A stretch of 36,339 nucleotides of DNA from DATGLE01 sp035294325 (GTDB lineage: Bacteria; Chloroflexota; Ktedonobacteria; Ktedonobacterales; Ktedonobacteraceae): assembly GCA_035294325.1 (NCBI GenBank), contig DATGLE010000133.1, positions 1 through 36,339 of the forward strand, given 5' to 3'. Positions 23,647 to 30,724 of this stretch are shown piece after piece (position 1 is the first letter of the stretch; the number at the start of each line of letters is the position of its first letter). The position numbers and the translations under genes are program-made. The notes beneath the pieces were generated by a model. The model was not told the DNA's origin and searched no databases. It saw only the letters and a program-made list of their open reading frames with translations.

Positions 23647-25221
23647 CTAGCCCAGCGCCTCCGTTCCGGCCTCCGCGACCTCCACGGGAGCGCGCTCCTC
23701 TTCGTAGTCGGCAGGTGAGGTCTCATCCTGGCCGCGACGCGCGCCAATGGCCTCAAAGATGGGCGTGAGCACAATAGCTATAATCAGGTTCAGGACCAGC
23801 GCGATCACCGCCTGATACATAGGAAGGCCGAAGATCGTCGTGGTCGTCGAGGTGAAGTTGGTCGCGATGAACATGCCGGTTCCGGCGATCATCGCCGCTG
23901 CCCAGCCGATCAGCAAGGCCCAGCGGTTAAACCAGTGCGTGTAGACGCCCAGGAAGACCGCCGGCAGCGTCTGGAGGATCCACACACCGCCGAGCAACTG
24001 GAAGTTCAGCACGTAGGTGGTGGGAATGTAGAGGATGAAGAGCAGCGCACCGAACTTCACGATCAGCGAGACGAGCTTGGCGACGCTTGCCTCCTGGCGA
24101 TCAGTGGCGTTCCTGTTGAAGTACTCCTTATAGATATTGCGCGTGAAGAGGTTGGCCGCCGCGATGGACATCACCGCCGCCGGCACCAGTGCGCCAATCG
24201 AGATGGCGGCGAAGGCGAAGCCCGCGAACCAGCCGGGGAAGGAGATGTTAATCAGCGTCGGAACCGCACCATTCGCAGCGAAGGCAAAGGGTTTCACTTT
24301 CGCCGCGATAGCCACGTAGCCCAGCAGCGCCAGGAAACCGAGCATCAACGAGTACAGGGGGAGCAGCGCCATGTTGCGCTTGATCGTCTTTGTGCTGTTG
24401 GTGCTCAGGGTGCTGGTTATAGCGTGTGGATACAGGAACAGCGCCAGTGCCGAGCCAAGCGCCAGCGTCACGTAGGCGGGGAAGAGTTTGGGCGTGAGAA
24501 TATCCAGGAAAGTGCCCGGATTGGCTACAGCTTTCTGGTGCACGGCGGCAAAGATATTGCCGAAGCCACCGAACTTGATGGGCAGATAAATAATCGTCAC
24601 CAGCAGGACAATGTAGATCATCACGTCCTTAACCAGGGCGATCATCGCCGGTGCACGCAGGCCGCTGGTGTAAGTGTAAGCCGCGAGAATGATAAAGGCG
24701 ATAATCAGCGGAATGTCAACGGGCACGCTGCCTATGTAGAAGTTAAGCGGTATGCCCAGCGCGGCCAGAGAGACCTCGATGCCGAACATCTGAAGCGCGA
24801 TGTAGGGCAGAGTGGCGATGATGCCGGTGAAGGCAACCGCCAGAGCCAGCGGGCTGCTGCCAAAGCGCGCCTTCACGAAATCGGAGGCGGTGACGTAGCC
24901 GTGCTGCTTGCAGACGGCCCAGAACTTGGGCATCACAACGTAGACTATGGGGTAGACCATGAGGGTGTAAGGTACGGCGAAGAAGCCTCTGAGCGCGCCG
25001 AAGCCAAACATCGCTGCCGGAACCGCGATGAAGGTGTAGGCGGTGTAGAGGTCGCCGCCGAGCAGAAACCACGTCACCACCGTGCCGAAGCGCCGCCCGG
25101 CCAGGCCCCACTCGTGCAGGAGATTGAGATCGCCGCGCCGCCAGCGGGCGGCTATAAAGCCGAGGACGGTGACAAGCAGGAAGAAAAAGATGAAAACGGC
25201 GATGGCATCCCAACGCAACAT
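23647..25221 (-). CDS. Sodium:solute symporter (SSS family), monocarboxylate permease-like
   Basis: 524 aa, about 13 transmembrane helices. The N-terminus MLRWDAIAVFIFFFLLVTVLGFIAARWRRGD, the GRRFGTVVTWFLLGGDLYTAYTFIAVPAAMFGFGALRGFFAVPYT segment and KQHGYVTASDFVKARFGS are typical of the SSS subgroup containing MctP (lactate/pyruvate/alanine uptake). The C-terminal tail is acidic and cytosolic. AAAGGAG precedes the ATG. A DUF3311 gene 19 bases upstream, the usual partner of this subgroup, makes the two an operon. The exact substrate is inferred from the subgroup only. It ends at a strong terminator. Confidence 0.9.
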   Translation of the reverse strand: MLRWDAIAVFIFFFLLVTVLGFIAARWRRGDLNLLHEWGLAGRRFGTVVTWFLLGGDLYTAYTFIAVPAAMFGFGALRGFFAVPYTLMVYPIVYVVMPKFWAVCKQHGYVTASDFVKARFGSSPLALAVAFTGIIATLPYIALQMFGIEVSLAALGIPLNFYIGSVPVDIPLIIAFIILAAYTYTSGLRAPAMIALVKDVMIYIVLLVTIIYLPIKFGGFGNIFAAVHQKAVANPGTFLDILTPKLFPAYVTLALGSALALFLYPHAITSTLSTNSTKTIKRNMALLPLYSLMLGFLALLGYVAIAAKVKPFAFAANGAVPTLINISFPGWFAGFAFAAISIGALVPAAVMSIAAANLFTRNIYKEYFNRNATDRQEASVAKLVSLIVKFGALLFILYIPTTYVLNFQLLGGVWILQTLPAVFLGVYTHWFNRWALLIGWAAAMIAGTGMFIATNFTSTTTTIFGLPMYQAVIALVLNLIIAIVLTPIFEAIGARRGQDETSPADYEEERAPVEVAEAGTEALG

Positions 25222-25240
25222 CGATGAATTCTCCTTTCAA

Positions 25241-25441
25241 TCAGGCCCCTATGAAATAGACTATCGCTGTGATAATGCCGGTGATAACAATCCATAGGAG
25301 CTGATACCAGTAGAAGAAAGGGAAACCTGCGACCGCTGGCTGGGTATGATTATAAAATGGGGGCCAGAGGATCGCGATGAAGGGGATGATAAGCAGAAGA
25401 AGGAACCAGCGACGGCCCTTCCTCTCAGGACGAGTAGCCAT
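25241..25441 (-). CDS. DUF3311 small membrane protein, symporter partner
   Basis: 66 aa. A basic N-terminus (MATRPERKGRRW), a first helix (FLLLLIIPFIAILWPPFYN) and a second (FPFFYWYQLLWIVITGIITAIVYFI) match DUF3311, a two-helix protein encoded just upstream of SSS transporters. The WPPFYN and PFFYWYQ motifs are the family hallmarks. AAGGAGAG stands before the ATG. It probably assists the symporter in the membrane; the mechanism is unknown. Confidence 0.9.
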   Translation of the reverse strand: MATRPERKGRRWFLLLLIIPFIAILWPPFYNHTQPAVAGFPFFYWYQLLWIVITGIITAIVYFIGA

Positions 25442-25500
25442 GACAATTACTCTCCTTATCTGTGTTCCAGGGAAACGACCTGTCAGCGTTACCTGAGCTA

Positions 25501-25529
25501 ATGCTACGGCATTTTTGGTGAAAAGTCAA
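25501..25529 (-). promoter_or_regulatory. Candidate sigma-70 promoter for the DUF3311/symporter operon
   Basis: On the minus strand TTGACT (complement of 25524-25529), a 17-base spacer and TAGCAT (complement of 25501-25506), about 60 bases before the DUF3311 ATG. Upstream is an AT-rich tract with a 12-base direct repeat (AATATATAAAC type, 25531-25556) that could act as an UP element. Confidence 0.55.
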
Positions 25530-25706
25530 TTAATATATATAAACAAATATATAAACGTTGTGCCGATTTTCTAGTGGCGACGGATCTTGTTAACGCTCGA
25601 TGCGCTATTCGTTATGTAGGGTAGGAACATTGTGTGTTTCCATGAAATAGTATGATGCATAAATGTTGTGGAGGTGGTGGTTGTGCGTGGGTTTACACTC
25701 TCTCGC

Positions 25707-25850
25707 CTGATGGTCGCGCGGCGAAGCCGCACGAGAAATGAAAGGGATGGTGCGCAGCAGGCACGCAGTGCCTGCTGCGCACCATCCCTTTCATCTGATG
25801 AATGCCGCAGGCGCGAGCCGGAGATGGCACCGGGAATCAGATACGCTCTA
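25707..25850. mobile_element. MITE-like element with 27-bp perfect palindrome
   Basis: Core: 25738-25764 is the exact reverse complement of 25768-25794, loop GCA. Left flank: GCGCGGCGAAGCCGCACGAG. Right flank: GAATGCCGCAGGCGCGAGCC, then AATCAGATACGCTCTAA at 25835-25851, matching the ends of the copy at 7527. CTGAT at 25707 may be the left end. It lies between divergent promoters (symporter operon and pseudokinase), so it cannot serve as a terminator for either. Its right end runs almost to the pseudokinase start. Confidence 0.7.
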
Positions 25851-25884
25851 ATAAATAGTGGGTTATGTGGATGGGAGGTATGCA

Positions 25885-27183
25885 GTGGATAGTTCGAAAT
25901 ATGAAGCTCCAACTGATCTCTGTGCTGGCGGCTACGACCAGGAACTGGATACGCTGAATCAGCAGTACTGGACCTATGAAACGCCAGACGAAACGGGCGG
26001 CGAAACGCCGGGCAATGCGACTCAGGATCGCGCCGACGACGGCGCGGCACTGAGGGAAGGCGCGCTGATCCTTGATGGGCGCTACCGTATCATGCGCCTG
26101 CTCTACCAGCGTCCTCGATTGAACCTCTATCTCGCGAAGCGTGTGGTTCCTGGCCTCGGAGGCGTTGCCTGTAGAAATGAGCCGCTGGTGGCTATCCGCG
26201 AACTGGTACTGACCGGCCTGCATGCTCAGGTGCGCAGCCAGATCGAGGCCGCCGCTTTTGAAGAATTCGTCTCGCCTATTGTGTTGAGCGCTCCGCGCCT
26301 GCCCGGGATGGGGGATCGCGTGCGCGTCGAGGGAAGCCGGCACTACCTTGTGATGCAGTTGCAGAGCAGCAGAAGCGAGCGTCGCACCGCAGTGGTGACG
26401 CTGGAAGAACTGCTGTTACAGCATCAGTGGTGGCCTTCGTGGCTGAGTAAAGAACTGGCGCTGTCCTGGGGGGCGCAGTTGGGCCGCATCGTAGCACGCC
26501 TGCATCGCCTGAATGTTGTGCTGGGCGATCTGGGGCCAGCGACGGTGCTGGTTGATGATGAAGGGCGGGCCACCTGGGCGCCTCTGCTACTCGTCTCCTG
26601 GCCCCCGGCTCCGCAGTTCTGGAGGGAGCGCGCGCGTGGTCCATCCGTGTTTGATATTTATCATAGCGTCTTTCCCGCCGGGGCAAGCTGTGAGCGGAAT
26701 GCTTTCGCCGCGCCTGAGATGCTCAGGGGTATTTGTGATCGCCGTTCGGATGTCTACTCGTTGGGCGCCATTCTCTATTTGATGCTCACACGCCGCGCTC
26801 CAGTGGCGCCGGCATACAGGTTGCATGCAGCGCCGCTGCCTGGCGGGCGAGAGCGAGGGGAAGATATGACAGGTTATGGTGAGACCGGACGCAGGCCGGC
26901 CTACCATGCCGGGAGCGAGCGCGTTGCGAGCGACTACACTAATCGCGGTCAGGAGTTGATCACCCCGCGCGCTCTCAACAGCCAGATCTCGCCTGAGCTG
27001 GAACGCGTGCTGCTGCGCGCACTGGCGCTCGATCCGGCTCAGCGTTATGACTCTGTGTTTGAGCTTGTCGAGGCGCTGGAGGAGCAGGAGGCGATAGAGA
27101 CCGCCATGCTTGCAGCACATAAACAGGCGCTGCTGATGAGGGCGAAGGAGAGATCAGGACTCGCGCGGCTCTATCGTAGGTAG
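25885..27183 (+). CDS. Degenerate Ser/Thr protein kinase-like protein (probable pseudokinase)
   Basis: 432 aa from the GTG at 25885, with GGAGGT five bases before; an in-frame GTG at 25858 lacks a site. Residues about 60-270 follow a bacterial Hanks-type kinase order: LDGRYRIMRLLYQRPRLNLYLAKR (lobe start without a clear glycine loop or VAIK), then LHRLNVVLGDLGPATVLVDDEG in place of HRDLKPxN, and WAPLLLVSW in place of DFG. The later lobe is better kept: FAAPEMLRG (APE), DVYSLGAILYLMLTRRAP, and ALALDPAQRYDSVFELVEAL. With the catalytic Lys, Asn and DFG Asp not evident, it should bind a partner rather than phosphorylate. The first 50 residues are acidic and disordered. It has no membrane segment. 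Confidence 0.8.
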   Translation: MDSSKYEAPTDLCAGGYDQELDTLNQQYWTYETPDETGGETPGNATQDRADDGAALREGALILDGRYRIMRLLYQRPRLNLYLAKRVVPGLGGVACRNEPLVAIRELVLTGLHAQVRSQIEAAAFEEFVSPIVLSAPRLPGMGDRVRVEGSRHYLVMQLQSSRSERRTAVVTLEELLLQHQWWPSWLSKELALSWGAQLGRIVARLHRLNVVLGDLGPATVLVDDEGRATWAPLLLVSWPPAPQFWRERARGPSVFDIYHSVFPAGASCERNAFAAPEMLRGICDRRSDVYSLGAILYLMLTRRAPVAPAYRLHAAPLPGGRERGEDMTGYGETGRRPAYHAGSERVASDYTNRGQELITPRALNSQISPELERVLLRALALDPAQRYDSVFELVEALEEQEAIETAMLAAHKQALLMRAKERSGLARLYRR

Positions 27184-27190
27184 CCTGCTG

Positions 27191-27304
27191 ACCAGGCGTT
27201 CGCGCGGCAAAGCCGCGCAAGGAGTATATTATACGGTGCAGCCCGGGCACAAAGCGCCTGGGCTGCACCGTATAATATAAAAGCGAAGCGCCGCAGGCGC
27301 TGAG
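27191..27304. mobile_element. Palindromic intergenic element, 26-bp arms
   Basis: Core: 27225-27250 pairs with 27254-27279 (one mismatch, one G-T), loop AAA. The left flank ACCAGGCGTTCGCGCGGC aligns with the copy at 7567, followed by AAAGCCGCGCAAGGAG. The right flank has GAAGCGCCGCAGGCGC. The loop-proximal arm TGCAGCCCGGGCAC matches the copy at 14622. The outer AATCAG ends are not seen. It lies between the pseudokinase and the efflux operon. Confidence 0.7.
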
Positions 27305-27315
27305 CTGTCACCAGT

Positions 27316-27390
27316 ACTATTGTAACCCCCCTCAAAGCGACTTCTTACAACCTTTGTCGTCCTGTTATCGTAGAAACGGTTGTAACACTC
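27316..27390. promoter_or_regulatory. TTGTAAC/TTACAAC inverted motifs upstream of the efflux operon
   Basis: TTGTAAC near 27320, TTACAACC near 27346 and its complement GGTTGTAA near 27379 lie upstream of the promoter-like site at 27484. The last two form an inverted repeat with a spacing of about 26 bases. They may be regulator sites; no known operator is recognised. Confidence 0.35.
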
Positions 27391-27458
27391 GCTACCTTTA
27401 ATTCCAGGTAAGCAAGATGATACAACTTTATACAGCATGTGACACCACCTGAAAAGGG

Positions 27459-27513
27459 TTTACAAATTTTTTACAAATGGGGGATGACATTCTCTGGAGG
27501 GCGCAGGTATACT
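27459..27513 (+). promoter_or_regulatory. Promoter with TTTACA-N5-TTTACA operator for the MacA/MacB-type operon
   Basis: TTTACA at 27459 and 27470 (11 bases apart) match the direct-repeat pattern bound by OmpR/PhoP/WalR-type regulators. Nine bases further are ATGACA (27484-27489), an 18-base spacer and TATACT (27508-27513), a good sigma-70 promoter. The ATG of the adaptor gene is about 105 bases downstream. Confidence 0.55.
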
Positions 27514-27617
27514 TAGGGACAAGTGCGTGCACAAGCCTCTAGAGATATTATACCGGATTTTCTGAAGATGCACAATTTAATATATTCTAATGAATAGAAC
27601 AGGAGAGCATCTATTGT

Positions 27618-29609
27618 ATGTCGCAGCAACAAGGGACGACAAATCAATTGCTCGCATTACCTGGCCTGGGCGACGCAGGTGACGCTGGAGATCAGGGGGT
27701 ACTCCCCCCTCCTTCGCCTCCGTGGTGGCGGAGGCGAGGCGGCATCATAGGGATTGCGATAGTTTTACTCATCATCATATTAGGAGCAATTCTTATCTCA
27801 ATCCTGAATCGTCCAAGGCCCGTGACCTACCAGACTCAGCCGGTCACATCAGGCGATCTCTCTCAGACGATCAGCGCCACCGGCCCGCTCCAGGCCGGAG
27901 TTTACAACCTCGTATTTTCGGGTTCGGCAGGCAGTGGCATTATTGATTCGATAGATGTGAAGGTGGGGCAGCAGGTGAAAAAGGGCCAGACGCTCGCCCA
28001 GCTCGATAAGACGGCGCTGCAAGATGCGGTCAATAAGGATCAGGCCGCGCTACAATCCGCCCAGTCCAATCTGAACAGCGCGATGCAGAGTCTGGCGCAG
28101 GCGCAGGCGTCGGCCAGCGCCGGCAATGTCTCCGCGCAGACGGGATTGAGCAACGCGCAGGCCAATAAGAGCGCCGTGCAGTCGCAGGGCGCGGCGAGCG
28201 TGGCGCAGGCGCAGCAGACGCTCAGCAGCGACCAGAAGGCTCTGGCGGCGGCGCAGCGTTCGGGCCAGGCCAGCATCAGCCAGGCGCAGGCCGCGCTCAA
28301 TAGCGCTCAAACGAATTTGAACAAGCAGCGAGCGCTAGCCAACGCGCAAATCGCGGCGGCTCAGGCGACCAGGAATGCGACGATCAACGGCACAGGTACA
28401 GGGCAGTGCGGTAGTCTAACTGGCTCTGAAAAGCAGAATTGCATCCAGCAGGCCAACACTGCCTATAACCAGGCCGTGGCGCAGGCCAACGCCAGCGTTG
28501 CATCGGCGCAGGCGACGGTGAACAGCGATCAGCAGGCGCTCAACGTCGCGCGCGCAACCGCCAACGCCAATATCAGCGCGGCCCAGTCCAGAGTCTCCGA
28601 TGACCAGAAGGCGCTGGCGCTGGCGCAGGCCAATGCGAGCGCGAACAATACCAGCGCGCAGGGGCAGATCAATACCGCGCAGGGGCAGATCGGCGTCACG
28701 CAGCAGCAGGGCAATAGCAGCATCGTATCGGCGCAGTCGCAGGTCATCGCCGACCAGGGGATCGTCAAGCAAGACCAGCAGCAGCTCAAGACCGATCAGG
28801 ATAATCTGGCAAACGCAACGCTCAAGGCCCCGCATGACGGCATCGTGACGGTCATTAATGGCTCCGTTGGCGGCGAACCCGGCATTCCGCAAAGCGGATC
28901 GAGCACGTCGGCGGCGAGCGGCAACACCTTTATTCAGATCGTCGATACCTCGGCTTTGCAGGTTGTGGCCGATGTCAACGAATCCGATACCGCCAACTTG
29001 CAGGTGGGAGATCCGGCGACGTTCACGGTCAACGCTTACGGGACAAAGCAGTTTCCTGGAACCGTTACCGCCATCTCGCCCAACGGGCAGACCAGCTCGA
29101 ACGTCGTAACCTATCCTGTTTATATCGATATCGACATGAATCATCTGAACGGGGCGCACCTGCTGCCCGGCATGACGGCCAATGTCACAGTCACAGTGCT
29201 CCAGCGCCATAATGTCCTGCTGGTCCCGGTGAACGCCGTGAACTTCGCGCGCAATGCCAGCAGCGCCAGTGCCGTTACCGGCGTTCCCCGCGCTATCAGC
29301 CCGGCGGCTGCGGCCTCGGCGATGGAACAGGCCCGGGCGATGTTGCGCGATCTTGAGGTCCAGAATCCCAACATTACCAGTGAAAATCCGATACCCGCCT
29401 ATGTGCTTGAGCAGAGCAAGTCTGGTCAGATCATCGCCAGGCCCGTTGTACTGGGACTGACCGATGGGACCAGCTATGAGGTGCTGCAAGGACTCATCGA
29501 TGGTGAGGCTATAATCGTAGGCGTCCAGGGCAGTGGCCCTGGTAACTTTGGTGGCGCTGGTGGCGCTGGCGGTGCCGGTGGCGCTGGCGGCACCGGCAAG
29601 GGTGGTTGA
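27618..29609 (+). CDS. HlyD/MacA-type membrane-fusion (adaptor) protein with extended Ala/Gln coiled coil
   Basis: 663 aa, much longer than typical MacA (about 370). A Pro-rich N-terminus and one transmembrane helix (about 42-60, GIIGIAIVLLIIILGAILISIL) anchor it. A barrel-sandwich half (GIIDSIDVKVGQQVKKGQTLAQLD) precedes a very long hairpin of about 260 residues (130-395) rich in Ala, Gln, Asn and Ser with heptad-like AQ spacing, then the second half (ATLKAPHDGIVTVINGSVGG), a beta-barrel and a membrane-proximal domain, and a Gly-Ala-rich tail (GGAGGAGGAGG). It works with the ATPase and permeases downstream, probably exporting a hydrophobic compound or peptide, or sensing envelope stress. Within the coil, GQCGSLTGSEKQNC holds two Cys that may form a disulfide. 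Confidence 0.9.
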   Translation: MSQQQGTTNQLLALPGLGDAGDAGDQGVLPPPSPPWWRRRGGIIGIAIVLLIIILGAILISILNRPRPVTYQTQPVTSGDLSQTISATGPLQAGVYNLVFSGSAGSGIIDSIDVKVGQQVKKGQTLAQLDKTALQDAVNKDQAALQSAQSNLNSAMQSLAQAQASASAGNVSAQTGLSNAQANKSAVQSQGAASVAQAQQTLSSDQKALAAAQRSGQASISQAQAALNSAQTNLNKQRALANAQIAAAQATRNATINGTGTGQCGSLTGSEKQNCIQQANTAYNQAVAQANASVASAQATVNSDQQALNVARATANANISAAQSRVSDDQKALALAQANASANNTSAQGQINTAQGQIGVTQQQGNSSIVSAQSQVIADQGIVKQDQQQLKTDQDNLANATLKAPHDGIVTVINGSVGGEPGIPQSGSSTSAASGNTFIQIVDTSALQVVADVNESDTANLQVGDPATFTVNAYGTKQFPGTVTAISPNGQTSSNVVTYPVYIDIDMNHLNGAHLLPGMTANVTVTVLQRHNVLLVPVNAVNFARNASSASAVTGVPRAISPAAAASAMEQARAMLRDLEVQNPNITSENPIPAYVLEQSKSGQIIARPVVLGLTDGTSYEVLQGLIDGEAIIVGVQGSGPGNFGGAGGAGGAGGAGGTGKGG

Positions 29610-29620
29610 TGGGTACTCAA

Positions 29621-29675
29621 GGCAATGGGAAAGTCACCTTTCGATACTGTGTTCTTCTGTGACTTTCCCATTGCC
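29621..29675 (+). terminator. 17-bp hairpin between the adaptor and ATPase genes
   Basis: GGCAATGGGAAAGTCAC (29621-29637) is the exact reverse complement of 29659-29675, with a 21-nt loop. No T-run follows, so it may act as an mRNA-stability or partial-termination element that sets adaptor levels above the ATPase. The loop is much longer than in the palindrome family. Confidence 0.6.
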
Positions 29676-29713
29676 GTGATGTGCGCTGATCTGATATTAA
29701 GGGAAATCGTAAC

Positions 29714-30724
29714 ATGGCTAACAATAACCCTGAACAGCCAGAGGAAAATCAGTCATTCGGGGTATCTGGAGAAGAGCGACAGGTTCCAGGTGCGGAGCCG
29801 CCTGTCCTCTACGATCAACCAACTATGCCCGAAGCGGCTGTGGTAAAGGTAGATCAGTCGGCAGAGGTCCATGACCAGCCCACACAGCCACAGGCGCCAC
29901 TGGCCGGCCTGGGCGCGCAGGATGAGGGCACAATCAACGCCACAGCGGGCAGGCCGGTAATCGCTGTACGCGACCTGACAAAGACCTATCGCCTGGGCCG
30001 GGGTACCTACGTGCGCGCCCTGCGGGGAGTTTCGCTGGAGGTCTACCCGGGCGAGTTTGTGGCGGTGATGGGACCATCGGGTTCCGGTAAGTCAACCTTC
30101 ATGAACCTTATTGGCTGCCTGGATCGTCCTACATCTGGCGAATACTGGCTTGGCGGCAGACTGGTCAGCAAGCTTTCGAACGATGAGCTTGCCAGCATTC
30201 GGAATCGCATGATCGGCTTCGTATTCCAGGGCTTTAACCTGCTGGGCCGCGCCGATGCGCTGCACAACGTCGCTCTGCCGATGGTCTACGCGGGCCTGCC
30301 CAGGCGCGAGCGCGAGATCCGCGCCCGCAAGATGCTCCAGCTCGTCGGACTGGGATCGCGCCTGCATCATAAGCCATCGGAGCTTTCCGGCGGCCAGCAG
30401 CAGCGCGTCGCTATCGCGCGAGCGCTGGTCAATGGCCCGTCCCTGTTGCTGGCCGACGAACCGACCGGCAACCTTGATAGCCGTACCAGCGTAGAAATTA
30501 TGGCGGTATTGCAGGCATTGAACGACCAGGGTTTAACCATCGTGCTCGTGACGCATGAGCCTGATATCGCCGCCTATGCGAGACGACAGGTTGGATTTCG
30601 TGATGGTCGCCTCGTGCGTGATGAGCCGGTAGCTGAACCGCGCTCGGCGCAGGAGGAATGGAAGGCGCTGGTCAATGCCAGAGCTACTGAGAGCGGAGTC
30701 CAGATCAAGGAGGAACCTGAATGA
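29714..30724 (+). CDS. MacB/LolD-type ABC transporter ATPase
   Basis: 336 aa, about 100 longer than usual because of an acidic, Gln/Pro-rich N-terminal extension (first 80 residues) with no known domain. The ATPase core starts at VIAVRDLTKTYRLGRGTYVRALRGVSLEV. Walker A is GPSGSGKST (120-128), the Q-loop lies near VFQGFNLLGR, the signature LSGGQQQR starts at 224, Walker B is LLLADEP with Asp248-Glu249, and the H-loop is LVTHEP. AAGGG stands upstream of the ATG. The last bases overlap the next gene (ATGA), so ATPase and permease 1 are coupled. One ATPase probably serves all three permeases. Confidence 0.95.
   Translation: MANNNPEQPEENQSFGVSGEERQVPGAEPPVLYDQPTMPEAAVVKVDQSAEVHDQPTQPQAPLAGLGAQDEGTINATAGRPVIAVRDLTKTYRLGRGTYVRALRGVSLEVYPGEFVAVMGPSGSGKSTFMNLIGCLDRPTSGEYWLGGRLVSKLSNDELASIRNRMIGFVFQGFNLLGRADALHNVALPMVYAGLPRREREIRARKMLQLVGLGSRLHHKPSELSGGQQQRVAIARALVNGPSLLLADEPTGNLDSRTSVEIMAVLQALNDQGLTIVLVTHEPDIAAYARRQVGFRDGRLVRDEPVAEPRSAQEEWKALVNARATESGVQIKEEPE

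Noticed and set aside
23935..25227. 430-aa plus-strand open frame rich in Glu, Arg and Gln
   Set aside because: Antisense of the well-supported symporter; composition is what reversed membrane-protein codons give.
28416..29489. 357-aa minus-strand open frame
   Set aside because: Antisense of the adaptor gene; Arg/Gly/Leu composition typical of a shadow.
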